From contig NZ_BAGC01000050.1 of the NCBI RefSeq assembly GCF_000308655.1, positions 27,060-91,059 of the forward strand: a stretch of DNA of 64,000 nt. The letters are read 5' to 3'. The DNA is from Nocardia niigatensis NBRC 100131. Its GTDB lineage: Bacteria > Actinomycetota > Actinomycetes > Mycobacteriales > Mycobacteriaceae. Position numbers and translations under genes: made by a program. This document shows, piece by piece, positions 17,601-25,757 of the stretch (position 1 is its first letter; each line of letters begins with the position of its first letter). Under the pieces are notes generated by a model, which searched no databases, was not told the DNA's origin, and saw only the letters and a list, made by a program, of their open reading frames with translations.

Positions 17601-20600
17601 GCTTCACGACCGGCGGCTACAACCATCCCGTATACAGTGTGCGCCAACAATTCTCGCTGCTTCATGACCATATGAATCAGCTGGGCGAGATGTCCTCGGC
17701 GCTAGTCATCAACGAGTGGCACAAGCAGGATGTCCACGGGAACTTCCTCTACGACCAATTCGGCAAACCGGTCCTCGATGGAGCCCACGCCACAGTCATC
17801 GTCTACCCACGCGGCGCGTCCGGCCCCCTGTGGTGGGATCCGCAGCAACGCACGATCTCCGAGACACCCCCAGCAACGCTGACCGACAAGTCCGCATCGC
17901 TATGGTTTGTTGCCCTCGATCCGAACGCGCCCAACGGAGGTATCACCGGTGCCGGAGCAGTACCGCACTCAGGACCAAGTGGAGCAATACCTGGCCCGCA
18001 TCTTCTCCACGAACTCGAAGTTCGACATCTACCCGACTCGGTACGGATGGGTGTGTCGCCCGACGCCGTCAACGGAAGGACCTCGGAACCCGAACCTTCC
18101 GGTGGAACCGGGCCAGGGGAGCTACGTGGTCAACGCCCAGACGGGAGTGGTGACGGCGCACCCGAGTCTGCATCCGATCACGATCGGGGAGCAGTACGAC
18201 GAGGCGATCCGGACGGGACAACCGATACCGGGCGGCCAGGTGTACCCCCGTCGCTGGAAAGTGACCCTGCAGCGGACTCACGAGGACGCGACGGAGATCG
18301 AGTACCAGGTGATGACCGAGTCCCTGACGACACCGCCGGAACCGACCACCGAACACCGGCTGACCATCAACAAGAACACCCTGCAGACCCGAACGAGCGT
18401 GCTCAAGGTCCCCGAAGCGAGCTACCAAGCGATGGCCTGGGCATACGAACACCGGACGAACCAGACCTGGCCGGAGAACGGAACCTACGAGGTCTAGATA
18501 GTCACGAGCTAGCTGTCGACGATCACCGGAGCCATCGCGAACAGTCCGCCCCCGCCGAAGCGGGGCACTCGCGAGATCCTCACGCGTCAGATGCTCCCGG
18601 GCAATCCGAGATTCCTCTGCAGCTGCCCGAAACCAGCTCCCACCGCAACGAATCCGCGGTACCGGAGTACCGACCCGCAACCCTGGCGGACTTGGGCTTC
18701 CACGATGTCGCGGATGTCCCTCCAGCCGACCTGGCCCGGATCGAATCGGCGCTGCCGGCCACCAGAATGGTTCCTCCGAACGAGGTGCGGTTCACCCAGC
18801 GCAGCATAAGTCGCGAGACCTCGGAGGGCATGCCCATCGAGGACCTCGCCGACGTGATGGCCGAACACGGGTGGCGTGGTGGCCCGATCCACGCGGTCGT
18901 CTGGGAGGATGGCGGCCTTTCAAGCCTGGATAACCGTCGCCTGACCGCCGCGCGCATGGCGGAACTCGACGAGGTGCCCACCGCACTGCATGCACCGAAT
19001 GACCGTTTGGCCGACTGGCCGCATGAGTGGGATCCCGCACGCCGCGAGCGCAATCCGCTGGCGGTAGACATCCGCCAGCTCGCGGACGGCACGCTGCGGG
19101 TCGGTGGCGACCAAGGCGAAATCGTCTACCACCGTGGCCAAGTCGCGAACACCTGGGGCGAGATCGCGGTGTTCCGGGCGGCCGAACAACGCAGCTTGCT
19201 CCCCGGCATACTCGAGGGCTCCGATCACCCTCCGGTCTACGCGGCCAAGCCCGCCAAACCGGTGGAGGTCGAACTACCACCCGAGATCCTGCACGAGGTC
19301 ACCACCGCCGTTCGAGACGCTCATCCCGATGCCGACCGCATCCTCGCCGATTTCCGCGCGACTCTCGACAGCGTCACCCATGATCTCGGCGTCGAGCATG
19401 ACCCACTCGACATGCGCGGCGAGGACCACCGCGTCAAATCCGCGGATTCCCTGGCGCGCAAGTACTTCACCGAACGTGAACCCGGCGAGCAGATCGGCGA
19501 CTTCCTCAACCGCGTCAACGACCTGATTCGCTTCTCGGTCCGACTGCCCGAAGGCGAACACTACCTACCCAGCCTCGAAGCCACCCTCGACCAAATGCGA
19601 GACCGCGGCTACGAGATCGTCGACGTCAAGAACTTCTGGCGCGAGGGTAACCGCTACCTCGGTATGAACACCACGCTCCGTTCGCCGCACGGCCGCGAGT
19701 TCGAAGTGCAGTTCCCAACCGATGCAGCTTGGCGGGCAAACAAACTCACCCACGAGCCGTACGAAATCTTCCGCCGCACAGAGGAACCCATCGAACGGCG
19801 CATCCACGCCTTCTTCGACATCCTGCGCATCAACAACGACCTCGAACTGAGCGAGAAGATTCCGCCAGGCGTAGACCAGCGCTGGAAACCGGTGGACACA
19901 AGCCTCCGGAAATGGACAGCGAAAAACCCGGCACCATGGCAGGCCTACCAGCGCTGGCTCAGTGAAAACCATCGCGCGTTGCCTTGGGTGACAAACCAAT
20001 TCGGACTAGAGGTCGACAGGTTACTGCCCTCATACCGTCCCCGATCGGATGAACACGGCCATGGGCCCGTCGAGCCGGCAGCGACGCTGCCGGAGCATGC
20101 CTCCAACGAGCCCTCGCGCGACCTGGATCGCCCCTCGGTATTGAAGCAGCATCTGAAGAATCGGTTCGAGCAGGTCCGGGCGGGCATCCGCGATATCTAT
20201 GCGGCGCAAAATGATCCGACCCGCACACCCGAATTGCCGGGTCTGCGTGTGGAATTCGGCGAGCTGGTCGACAAACTCGGGCTACGTGACCAGCAAGATT
20301 GGGTCACGCCATGGCGACTATTCAACGAGCACGACGCGACGCTCGCGAAGTACGTCGAGCAGAATCACGAGCATCTACTACCGAGTGCACAGGATCTCGC
20401 CATCGCGCGTGTCAAACCCGATGCCGAACCAGTAGATCACCAGCCGAGCAGCCGCCCTGAGCTTCTCGATGACCATCCAGCCCCCGATAGTTCAGACGAA
20501 CTGTCGGCGCTTTCACCCGAGGCTCAGGAGCTCGCTGCGCAACTGGAGGTCGCCGAGCATATCGCCATCCAGGCCGGGGAAGTCAGTGTCGAGCATCTGA

Positions 20601-23600
20601 GTGAGCTGCAACGACTCTCGGGGCTCGAGCACGCCATCGTTCAAGGCCCCGACGGCGAGCTGCGGCTCTTCCGCGGCACCGAAGTTTCCAGCACCATTCC
20701 CGAAAGCCTCCGCAACGGCTACGAATTCGTTGTGCACTCGCACCCCGAGGCGGGTCTGCCGACCGACGCCAGCATGGATCTCGATGTGCTGCACAAGACC
20801 ACCTCGCACATCGAGGCCGTCATCAGCAGCGACGGCCAGATCCGGTTCTTCGACGACAAAGGCGTCCTCCCGGCCGGTACCGTCCCCGAGGGCGGTCCAA
20901 TCGACCGGAACGGGTTCGTGGTCCCGGTCGAGGAGCATCGCGTACCGACGTCGGGAGGTGAGCAGCCGAACCGTTGGATGGCCACGCGAGGTCCGGACGG
21001 AAAGCCTTACCGGTTCCCGGATACGAGCTCGTCGGCATCGTCGCGTCCGGAGAGCAGTCCGTATCGGGACGTCGACGCAGCACGACGTGACGCGGAAACG
21101 GTCAGCGGCTCACATATTCAGGACGCAACTCCGCTCGGCGCACGCGAGAGCCCCGCCGCGGACGCAGTCGCCAGACAAAGCCAAGACTTGAGCCGCGTCT
21201 CCCACACCGGAACCGCCGCCAACGTCGACCGCACACACATCCAGGAGGCGACCCGAGGCGGCGTACGCGAGAACCCAGCTGCGGACGCCGTTACCAGACA
21301 AAGCCAAGACTTGAGCCGCGTCTCCCACACCGGAACCGCCGCCAACGTCGACCGCACACACATCCAAGACGCAGACCCGCTGGGCACATCACACAGACCG
21401 GAATCGAGTCAGGCTGCCCGGGGAGGGCCGGAATCCAGCCGTGCACCCCAGGCCGTACAGCCACAGGGTCCCCCGGCGGAGTCGTATCGGCTGCCAACCG
21501 ATGGGGACAGGCCGGTACCGGCGGTGCCGAAGAAATACACACAGCTGCCGCCCAACGCGGGCAATCTGACCCTGGGCAAGGACGGGCTGCTACACCTACC
21601 GTCGGACAAGAATCCGAAGGAGACCTACCGCACCCTTGAGAGCGGCCACCCAAATGGCCGACTGCACCACATTACCGACCCGGAAAACACCTACCGAGAC
21701 AAGGATTTCAAGCTCCACGATCAGTCGAAACCTCGCCATCCCTTCACCGATGACCATCTGGCGAATCGCAACGAACCCGTACTGTACGAACCGATACCTG
21801 TCGGAGAACCCGCACCATACAAGATCGCAGATCCGGCATACGACTCCGCGCTCCAGACCGACGCCGCGCTCCGCGCCGAGCAACAGACGATACGCGATCC
21901 AGCCGGAAAAATAGTCCGCACGCATATGCCGGAGTTCGGGATAGAGCACATAAACGATCTTTCCGGCAAGAAACTCGAGCAGAAATATCAAGAACTCAAG
22001 GCAGCTACCAGCCGCATGCCCGACGGCGTCGCGAAGGACGAAAAGCTGGCGCGCCTCGAGGAGCTGAGGGAAAACGCAGAGATCTACCATACCGTCGGTG
22101 TGGAGATGGTCCAAACATCCAAGCACATGGGCGATCTCGCGGGAATCGCACGCGCCAGTGATCCGAATCTTCACCCCAACGGCGTTGTTCTGCAGTCCCC
22201 CGGCCGGGTGATAGATGGTAGGGACACCATCGACGTCCCCGTGTTCGACCCCGCTGTCGGAGACAAACCCCCGACGCTCACGTCGTTGGAGTGCAAGGGT
22301 GTTGGCTCCGAGCTAGGCACCGCGGACACCGAGGTCGGTCCTGCGCGACAATGCTCGCCGGAGTACACCGCCCGGACACTCGGTGTCGAGAAAAACCTGG
22401 CACTGCTGCTGCAGGATACCCCGGAGAGTCTGCGCGCTCGTGGTATCGACCCGGATGCGCCCGAAGTCAAAAAGGTACTGCAAGCTCGCGATGAAATGAT
22501 GCGGGCATTCCAGGACGGCACACTCGTGCACAAGGTCGAGAAGGTTCATGCCGACCTTGCACGGAACCCGGATGGCAGCACGACTTACGCCGTTTTTGTG
22601 ACAAACTACAGTTTGGAACGCGACGGTGTCCCGATGGTGATCGAGCGAATCGGCGGCATCGAGCGAGACGTACTGCCAGTCGAGGAGCGTGCCAGACAGC
22701 GCGAGTTGGAGATCATCCGGACGATCGCAAGGGAACGCGACCGGATACTCGACGGCTTGACTCCCGACGAACGAGAGATCGTAGAAGTGGCCCTCGACAT
22801 GGCTCGGGGCTTCGAGAATGAGGTAGCACAGCAGCAATTCGCGCACACCCAGGACGTGCTGGGGAATGTTGCGCGAGCCATGGAGGAGCACACCGAGCCA
22901 GCGCAGGTGAGCAAGGGGCTCACAGACGCACACGCTGCACTGGCGCGGATACACCAGCTGGAACTCGACAGCCGGATGACGGCGCTACACGAATTCGACC
23001 TGGGCCCACACGCGGGCGCGGCTCGCGAATTGCTGGCATTGGAATTGGACACGCGGAGCAGCGCTCTCACAGCTCAGGTTCAAGCGCTCGAACATCAGCT
23101 GATCGACCGGAGCATCAGCCAGGCAATCGATGCGAGAGAAGTCCTGGCCAAGGATCGGGCCAAGTTCGTTCAGCACCATCTCAACCTGGCCCGAGTGATC
23201 GAAACCGCCGGGGAGGACGGCCAGCCGGTTCGCGAATTGAGCGATGTGCGCGACGCCTACGAGCGCATACAGCAGGTTCGCGATCAAGAGCGAAGACTCG
23301 AAGCCCGGGCGCTCGAGACGATGGGATTGAGCGAGAAACATCTCGAGCAGGTGAGGAAGGCGCTCGAGGATCAACGCGCCCCACTGGACGCGGCACAAGA
23401 GGTGCTCAGAGGGGAGGTTGTGCGCCAGGCTGAGGCCAGGATTCGGGAACTTGACGGACGCGAAGAACGCAATCAGGAACGCGAGAGAATTCGCCAGTTC
23501 GTCCACGAGATGACGGTCGCGGTCGAGCAAGGCGAAACTCCCGATCTGGACAGGCTCACGAACAAATACAACGAGATCAAGCAGCGTGAGCTGCACGAAC

Positions 23601-24424
23601 GCGAACGCGCGGCCGAAGTACTCACACGGCTCCGACTGCCCCACGAACTTCACGAGCAAGTGATGGAGGGCGTCAACACCGAACTCGAGCAGGCCTACGG
23701 CTTGGATCGTGACGCCCTCGGCCGACAGATCGTGCGCCAGGCCGAGGCCAGGATCCGCGAACTCGACGGACGCGATCCGCACGAACGCGCCGAACGAGAA
23801 AGGCTTCTCGAGAAGACCCGCAAATTCGTACAGGACATGGAAGAAACGGTCGAGCAAGGCAACGTGCCCGACCTGGAGGAAGTGCGAACCAAATACAAGC
23901 AGGTATTGGAACGCGAAGCACGCGAACGCGAACGCGCGAATCAAGTACTCGCACAACTCAAACTGCCCAACGAGCACGAAGAAAGGGTGAGGCAGCGGCT
24001 CGATAACAATCTCAACCGAACGTTCGGTCGAGTCCGAGAGGCGCTAGGCAGGGAGATCGACCGGCAACAGCCCAACCAAGAGCGCGACCCCCGGATGATC
24101 GCGGCCCTTGCGGTCGAATCCCGGGATCGTGAGCGCTCACCCGATCATCGCGCGCGCGAAACGCCCGCTGTCGCACAGCATCCGACATTGAACACCACCT
24201 ACGACCAGCTGCGGGCGACCGCGGAACGCCTTGCTCGCGCGGGATTCTCGCCCGAGTCGATCGCTATTCGTTTGACAATGGATGTGGGGCAGGCGCAGAC
24301 GATCGCCGAAGCACTTCAAGAGCCGACAGAAGCGGCGAAGCGGGAGCGCGAACGCCAAGAGCGGGAACGCGCACGGGAGCGGGAACGGGGACTGGAACGG
24401 AACCGGGAACGTGGCGGACGCTGA
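14603..24424 (+). CDS. giant CpnT-like polymorphic toxin with several putative enzymatic modules
   Basis: 3273 aa from GTG 14603. Order: CpnT/WXG-like export domain (~1-330, start WTWVGDHLPAWLMEALNFF, no signal peptide, so ESX export is inferred); J-domain-like segment with HPD at 384-386; long Pro/Thr linker (~430-740); Tox-PL glutamine-deamidase papain fold with C949, H1062 and D1079 (~750-1110); D/G/R/P linker overlapping a nested immunity gene (~1116-1299); ParB-like segment (~1365-1530); RelA/SpoT-like domain (~1557-1755; K1612, K1620, D1640, R1643, E1701, Q1703); JAB/MPN-like HSHP motif (2045-2048); a 41-residue tandem repeat; PD-(D/E)XK-like E2563-C-K2565; and a charged coiled coil (~2700-3273) ending in Arg/Glu repeats. 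Polymorphic toxins normally carry one C-terminal warhead, so several mid-chain modules are odd. Confidence 0.85.
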   Translation: MSGWTWVGDHLPAWLMEALNFFSAYPKGDQDKLFALGDAWKKAATELENFEPELKAVTGGFSQYYTGQGADEILQVFAAYFDSSDTSLPALADSLKNLGHDARSTAAEIEYTKIQAEIFAALTLAAVVQLMMSLWGSVAVPAYLAISREGLAVFAKTMMARIEAIAARAATRSLAKAVSKEIAIPLGERVLPKAPLRLVTNSLKGGTIMAGLGAVSDAGVQAIQLGEGHLDDGFDLKKTFQTSIEWGVGGLVGGPAHIKIADMLGNRGLSPRLGGLISGGLGGMAGGLGMYAGGLGNQIYDHFKHGKTIDWSLSPQLLLGGAALGGAGGLRHALNAERAALAGDGPGASANSRVDAQAPRVHTVTAETDAAGKDLYRSLQREVHPDVLQAKGEPAHLVEHGERLTREINNINAESKQLGGFSDQHVADLADVRQEWRQISAAGGDGSAAHPDAPVGTDHRAAPANSTNPHGPAETRAGTPDIRSGDTTTRSAPADQTGRQGVPVRAGDPSVPREPVIGRQQMPDSPARVVTTVTPTDNSVSVAAGSQDRLVPANDASAARPVNASPVTEIKPVSSELTPRVPGPESGSPTLLPTRSADPSATNSGSSPVSRQPTVVDAPETPAKTRKPVGPPSAPADDAGLPTSHHQPSAPTPDVEAPTGPSGGDHPAPTGPELVPATPPHTGTGRPLEVQRRIDRITGIELEPAAEKAAADLRDFYQHQSTEAADATPVTPRDTQSGSPAPAYEARRFTYGPDDFLHSLTVRVHLDGAEHLPSEHVGRIVDKLHTTIDTVFNKGQRLLSGDRLNVHIELTDNRADAHLRATVAEPQHVSDPRTWTGDTHPDTLARQLREHLGLSTDPGKHTLDYIDVRQISNDIALANTDNHLTGLPETRTVAPKRLYGLETPTHQWAVEDALREGNRFLTGADPRTNPYGDLINDGGPHNLGRSNNCLDNSLSALSSFHGDPQVALPRWPDTLPDGSIDKWTGEQGGNQRALHWLGGGFTTGGYNHPVYSVRQQFSLLHDHMNQLGEMSSALVINEWHKQDVHGNFLYDQFGKPVLDGAHATVIVYPRGASGPLWWDPQQRTISETPPATLTDKSASLWFVALDPNAPNGGITGAGAVPHSGPSGAIPGPHLLHELEVRHLPDSVRMGVSPDAVNGRTSEPEPSGGTGPGELRGQRPDGSGDGAPESASDHDRGAVRRGDPDGTTDTGRPGVPPSLESDPAADSRGRDGDRVPGDDRVPDDTAGTDHRTPADHQQEHPADPNERAQGPRSELPSDGLGIRTPDEPDLAGERNLRGLDSHELAVDDHRSHREQSAPAEAGHSRDPHASDAPGQSEIPLQLPETSSHRNESAVPEYRPATLADLGFHDVADVPPADLARIESALPATRMVPPNEVRFTQRSISRETSEGMPIEDLADVMAEHGWRGGPIHAVVWEDGGLSSLDNRRLTAARMAELDEVPTALHAPNDRLADWPHEWDPARRERNPLAVDIRQLADGTLRVGGDQGEIVYHRGQVANTWGEIAVFRAAEQRSLLPGILEGSDHPPVYAAKPAKPVEVELPPEILHEVTTAVRDAHPDADRILADFRATLDSVTHDLGVEHDPLDMRGEDHRVKSADSLARKYFTEREPGEQIGDFLNRVNDLIRFSVRLPEGEHYLPSLEATLDQMRDRGYEIVDVKNFWREGNRYLGMNTTLRSPHGREFEVQFPTDAAWRANKLTHEPYEIFRRTEEPIERRIHAFFDILRINNDLELSEKIPPGVDQRWKPVDTSLRKWTAKNPAPWQAYQRWLSENHRALPWVTNQFGLEVDRLLPSYRPRSDEHGHGPVEPAATLPEHASNEPSRDLDRPSVLKQHLKNRFEQVRAGIRDIYAAQNDPTRTPELPGLRVEFGELVDKLGLRDQQDWVTPWRLFNEHDATLAKYVEQNHEHLLPSAQDLAIARVKPDAEPVDHQPSSRPELLDDHPAPDSSDELSALSPEAQELAAQLEVAEHIAIQAGEVSVEHLSELQRLSGLEHAIVQGPDGELRLFRGTEVSSTIPESLRNGYEFVVHSHPEAGLPTDASMDLDVLHKTTSHIEAVISSDGQIRFFDDKGVLPAGTVPEGGPIDRNGFVVPVEEHRVPTSGGEQPNRWMATRGPDGKPYRFPDTSSSASSRPESSPYRDVDAARRDAETVSGSHIQDATPLGARESPAADAVARQSQDLSRVSHTGTAANVDRTHIQEATRGGVRENPAADAVTRQSQDLSRVSHTGTAANVDRTHIQDADPLGTSHRPESSQAARGGPESSRAPQAVQPQGPPAESYRLPTDGDRPVPAVPKKYTQLPPNAGNLTLGKDGLLHLPSDKNPKETYRTLESGHPNGRLHHITDPENTYRDKDFKLHDQSKPRHPFTDDHLANRNEPVLYEPIPVGEPAPYKIADPAYDSALQTDAALRAEQQTIRDPAGKIVRTHMPEFGIEHINDLSGKKLEQKYQELKAATSRMPDGVAKDEKLARLEELRENAEIYHTVGVEMVQTSKHMGDLAGIARASDPNLHPNGVVLQSPGRVIDGRDTIDVPVFDPAVGDKPPTLTSLECKGVGSELGTADTEVGPARQCSPEYTARTLGVEKNLALLLQDTPESLRARGIDPDAPEVKKVLQARDEMMRAFQDGTLVHKVEKVHADLARNPDGSTTYAVFVTNYSLERDGVPMVIERIGGIERDVLPVEERARQRELEIIRTIARERDRILDGLTPDEREIVEVALDMARGFENEVAQQQFAHTQDVLGNVARAMEEHTEPAQVSKGLTDAHAALARIHQLELDSRMTALHEFDLGPHAGAARELLALELDTRSSALTAQVQALEHQLIDRSISQAIDAREVLAKDRAKFVQHHLNLARVIETAGEDGQPVRELSDVRDAYERIQQVRDQERRLEARALETMGLSEKHLEQVRKALEDQRAPLDAAQEVLRGEVVRQAEARIRELDGREERNQERERIRQFVHEMTVAVEQGETPDLDRLTNKYNEIKQRELHERERAAEVLTRLRLPHELHEQVMEGVNTELEQAYGLDRDALGRQIVRQAEARIRELDGRDPHERAERERLLEKTRKFVQDMEETVEQGNVPDLEEVRTKYKQVLEREARERERANQVLAQLKLPNEHEERVRQRLDNNLNRTFGRVREALGREIDRQQPNQERDPRMIAALAVESRDRERSPDHRARETPAVAQHPTLNTTYDQLRATAERLARAGFSPESIAIRLTMDVGQAQTIAEALQEPTEAAKRERERQERERARERERGLERNRERGGR
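17949..18497 (+). CDS. nested YrhB/Imm35-like immunity protein, +1 frame inside the toxin gene
   Basis: 182 aa from GTG 17949, preceded by a textbook GGAGGT (17936-17941, spacing 7). Unlike the toxin frame here, which is low-complexity D/G/P/R, this frame has globular composition: helix QDQVEQYLARIFSTNSKF, a YGWVCRPTP strand, GQGSYVVNAQTGVVTAHPS (the 'store in TG form' loop of YrhB/Imm35 proteins), YDEAIRTGQPIPGGQVYPRRW, and two further strands before TAG 18495. It begins directly after the last conserved part of the Tox-PL domain, exactly where the cognate immunity gene normally follows such a toxin. I infer that the ancestral toxin stop was lost and the toxin frame now runs through the immunity gene. 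Confidence 0.75.
   Translation: MPEQYRTQDQVEQYLARIFSTNSKFDIYPTRYGWVCRPTPSTEGPRNPNLPVEPGQGSYVVNAQTGVVTAHPSLHPITIGEQYDEAIRTGQPIPGGQVYPRRWKVTLQRTHEDATEIEYQVMTESLTTPPEPTTEHRLTINKNTLQTRTSVLKVPEASYQAMAWAYEHRTNQTWPENGTYEV
21171..21366 (+). repeat. intragenic direct repeat, 123-bp period
   Basis: A block of about 72 identical bases occurs at 21171-21243 and again at 21294-21366 within the toxin gene, encoding RQSQDLSRVSHTGTAANVDR and flanking residues. A shorter related segment (HIQDA...) begins before and after. Marks the linker between the JAB-like and nuclease-like modules and is a potential recombination point for module exchange. Confidence 0.9.
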
Positions 24425-24550
24425 CCTAGAGGTCGACGGCGGTCATCTCGCCTGCCTTGGCATCGTTTTCCCAGCTGTGGGACAGTCGAACGCCCATAGA
24501 CAGGCTGGCCCGATACGACGATTCGCTAAGCCTCAAGACCAGGAGCAGTT

Positions 24551-25099
24551 TTGACCGACTCGGACGATTTCACCGACCGCTCCGCCTGTCCGCCGGCCAT
24601 GCTGCCCGATTACGCAGCCGACTCCAGTGACGGTGCTACGTTCTCCGACGAGCGAACCGACCTGAGCTCGGCTCAGAAATGGCAGACGCTCGGATACGAC
24701 GAGACCATGGCGCTGGCGACCAGGCTGACCTCCCTCGGTCCCCTGTGGGCATCCGATCCTGGGTCCATCGCACGCGTCTTCGGATGGCACATCAGCGAAG
24801 CTGCCCCCGGCCTGTATCAACTCGACACTGGGCCTGGAACGGCCAAGGGATATCTCTACTGGCGCGACGGTCGAGCCGAAGGCGTGGAGATTCCGGTCAC
24901 CGTGTCAGTCCCTGACAACGATGCGCTTCGGCTGGGTTATCTCTTCACGCTGCTGTCACCCGCTCTCGCAGAGGCTCTCGGCCCCTCATCCGAGACATCC
25001 TCCCGGCGCGACGAAATCGTTTGGACCAATAACGATCTCAGAGTGACCCTGGCACTGTCGGCGACCGACATCCGACTGTTCGTCACCCTGAAGCGATGA
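24551..25099 (+). CDS. DUF6301-like protein, probable immunity
   Basis: 182 aa from TTG 24551 with AGGAG five bases upstream. After a ~35-residue leader, the body resembles the next gene but one: paired motifs MALATRLTSLGPLWAS...SIARVFGWHIS, then YQLDTGPGTAKGYL and a C-terminal VTLALSATDIRLFVTL. Such small alpha/beta proteins follow ESX-type toxins in Nocardia-like genomes and are good candidates for immunity to one of the toxin modules. Sits 126 bp past the toxin stop. Function not demonstrated. Confidence 0.55.
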   Translation: MTDSDDFTDRSACPPAMLPDYAADSSDGATFSDERTDLSSAQKWQTLGYDETMALATRLTSLGPLWASDPGSIARVFGWHISEAAPGLYQLDTGPGTAKGYLYWRDGRAEGVEIPVTVSVPDNDALRLGYLFTLLSPALAEALGPSSETSSRRDEIVWTNNDLRVTLALSATDIRLFVTLKR

Positions 25100-25265
25100 A
25101 AATGACTGGCAGCCAAGGTAGTTCGAACCAACAGGGACCGCGTATCGTCCTGCGGGGACCAGGTTCGGCGGTTCTGCAGAATGCTCGGTCTACGCGGCCG
25201 GCGGAAGGGCGGAATCGCTCAAGCCAAGAGACAAGGCCGAAGGTCAACAACGCTAGGGTGTTCTT

Positions 25266-25757
25266 ATGACGGAATGGCGCGTGCTGCCCGGTCCTGAAGT
25301 CGGCAAATTGGCCGTCAGGCTGGCATCGCTGGACTGGTCGTGGTCACTCACGGACGTCCCTGCGCTGGCTGAGGACTTCGGCTGGACCGTGCGACGGAGC
25401 TATCGGTCCTCGGTCTCGTTGGATGGCGAGCTCGGCCCCGACTCAGCCAATGTATCCGGCCGATCCGGAACAGCCAACAAGATCGAAGTCCGTGTCACGA
25501 ATTACGCCGACGACGACAGCAGTGGCCGCGCGAGGGTCCGTGACGCGTTCGCCGACATGACATCCGCGGTGACCGCCGCCCTCGGCGCGCCTACCCTGCG
25601 CAGCCCTGGCGAATATGCCGAAACACGCTGGGCCGGAACGCAAACCACCGTGCGACTGCGCGAGTTCAAGAACAGTGTATCGCTTTACCTCTACGCCAAC
25701 GAGGCACTCGCCCTCGAGGATCAGGCGACCGCGATGGACGAACAGGGGTTGCTGTGA
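25266..25757 (+). CDS. DUF6301-like protein, paralogue of the preceding gene
   Basis: 163 aa. Visible family features: EVGKLAVRLASLDWSWSL, VPALAEDFGWTVRRS, and the C-terminal pattern YAETRWAGTQTTVRLRE...SLYLYANEA. The fold-level match to 24551-25099 suggests duplication within the locus. Its stop codon overlaps the next start (GTGA), so the two are translationally coupled. Confidence 0.6.
   Translation: MTEWRVLPGPEVGKLAVRLASLDWSWSLTDVPALAEDFGWTVRRSYRSSVSLDGELGPDSANVSGRSGTANKIEVRVTNYADDDSSGRARVRDAFADMTSAVTAALGAPTLRSPGEYAETRWAGTQTTVRLREFKNSVSLYLYANEALALEDQATAMDEQGLL

Noticed and set aside
14603..24424. Long minus-strand and +2 reading frames inside the toxin gene (for example around 22985-23977)
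   Set aside because: They mirror the charged coiled-coil coding; composition is shadow-like and no start signals or domains are visible. Only the frame at 17949-18497 has globular composition and a ribosome site.
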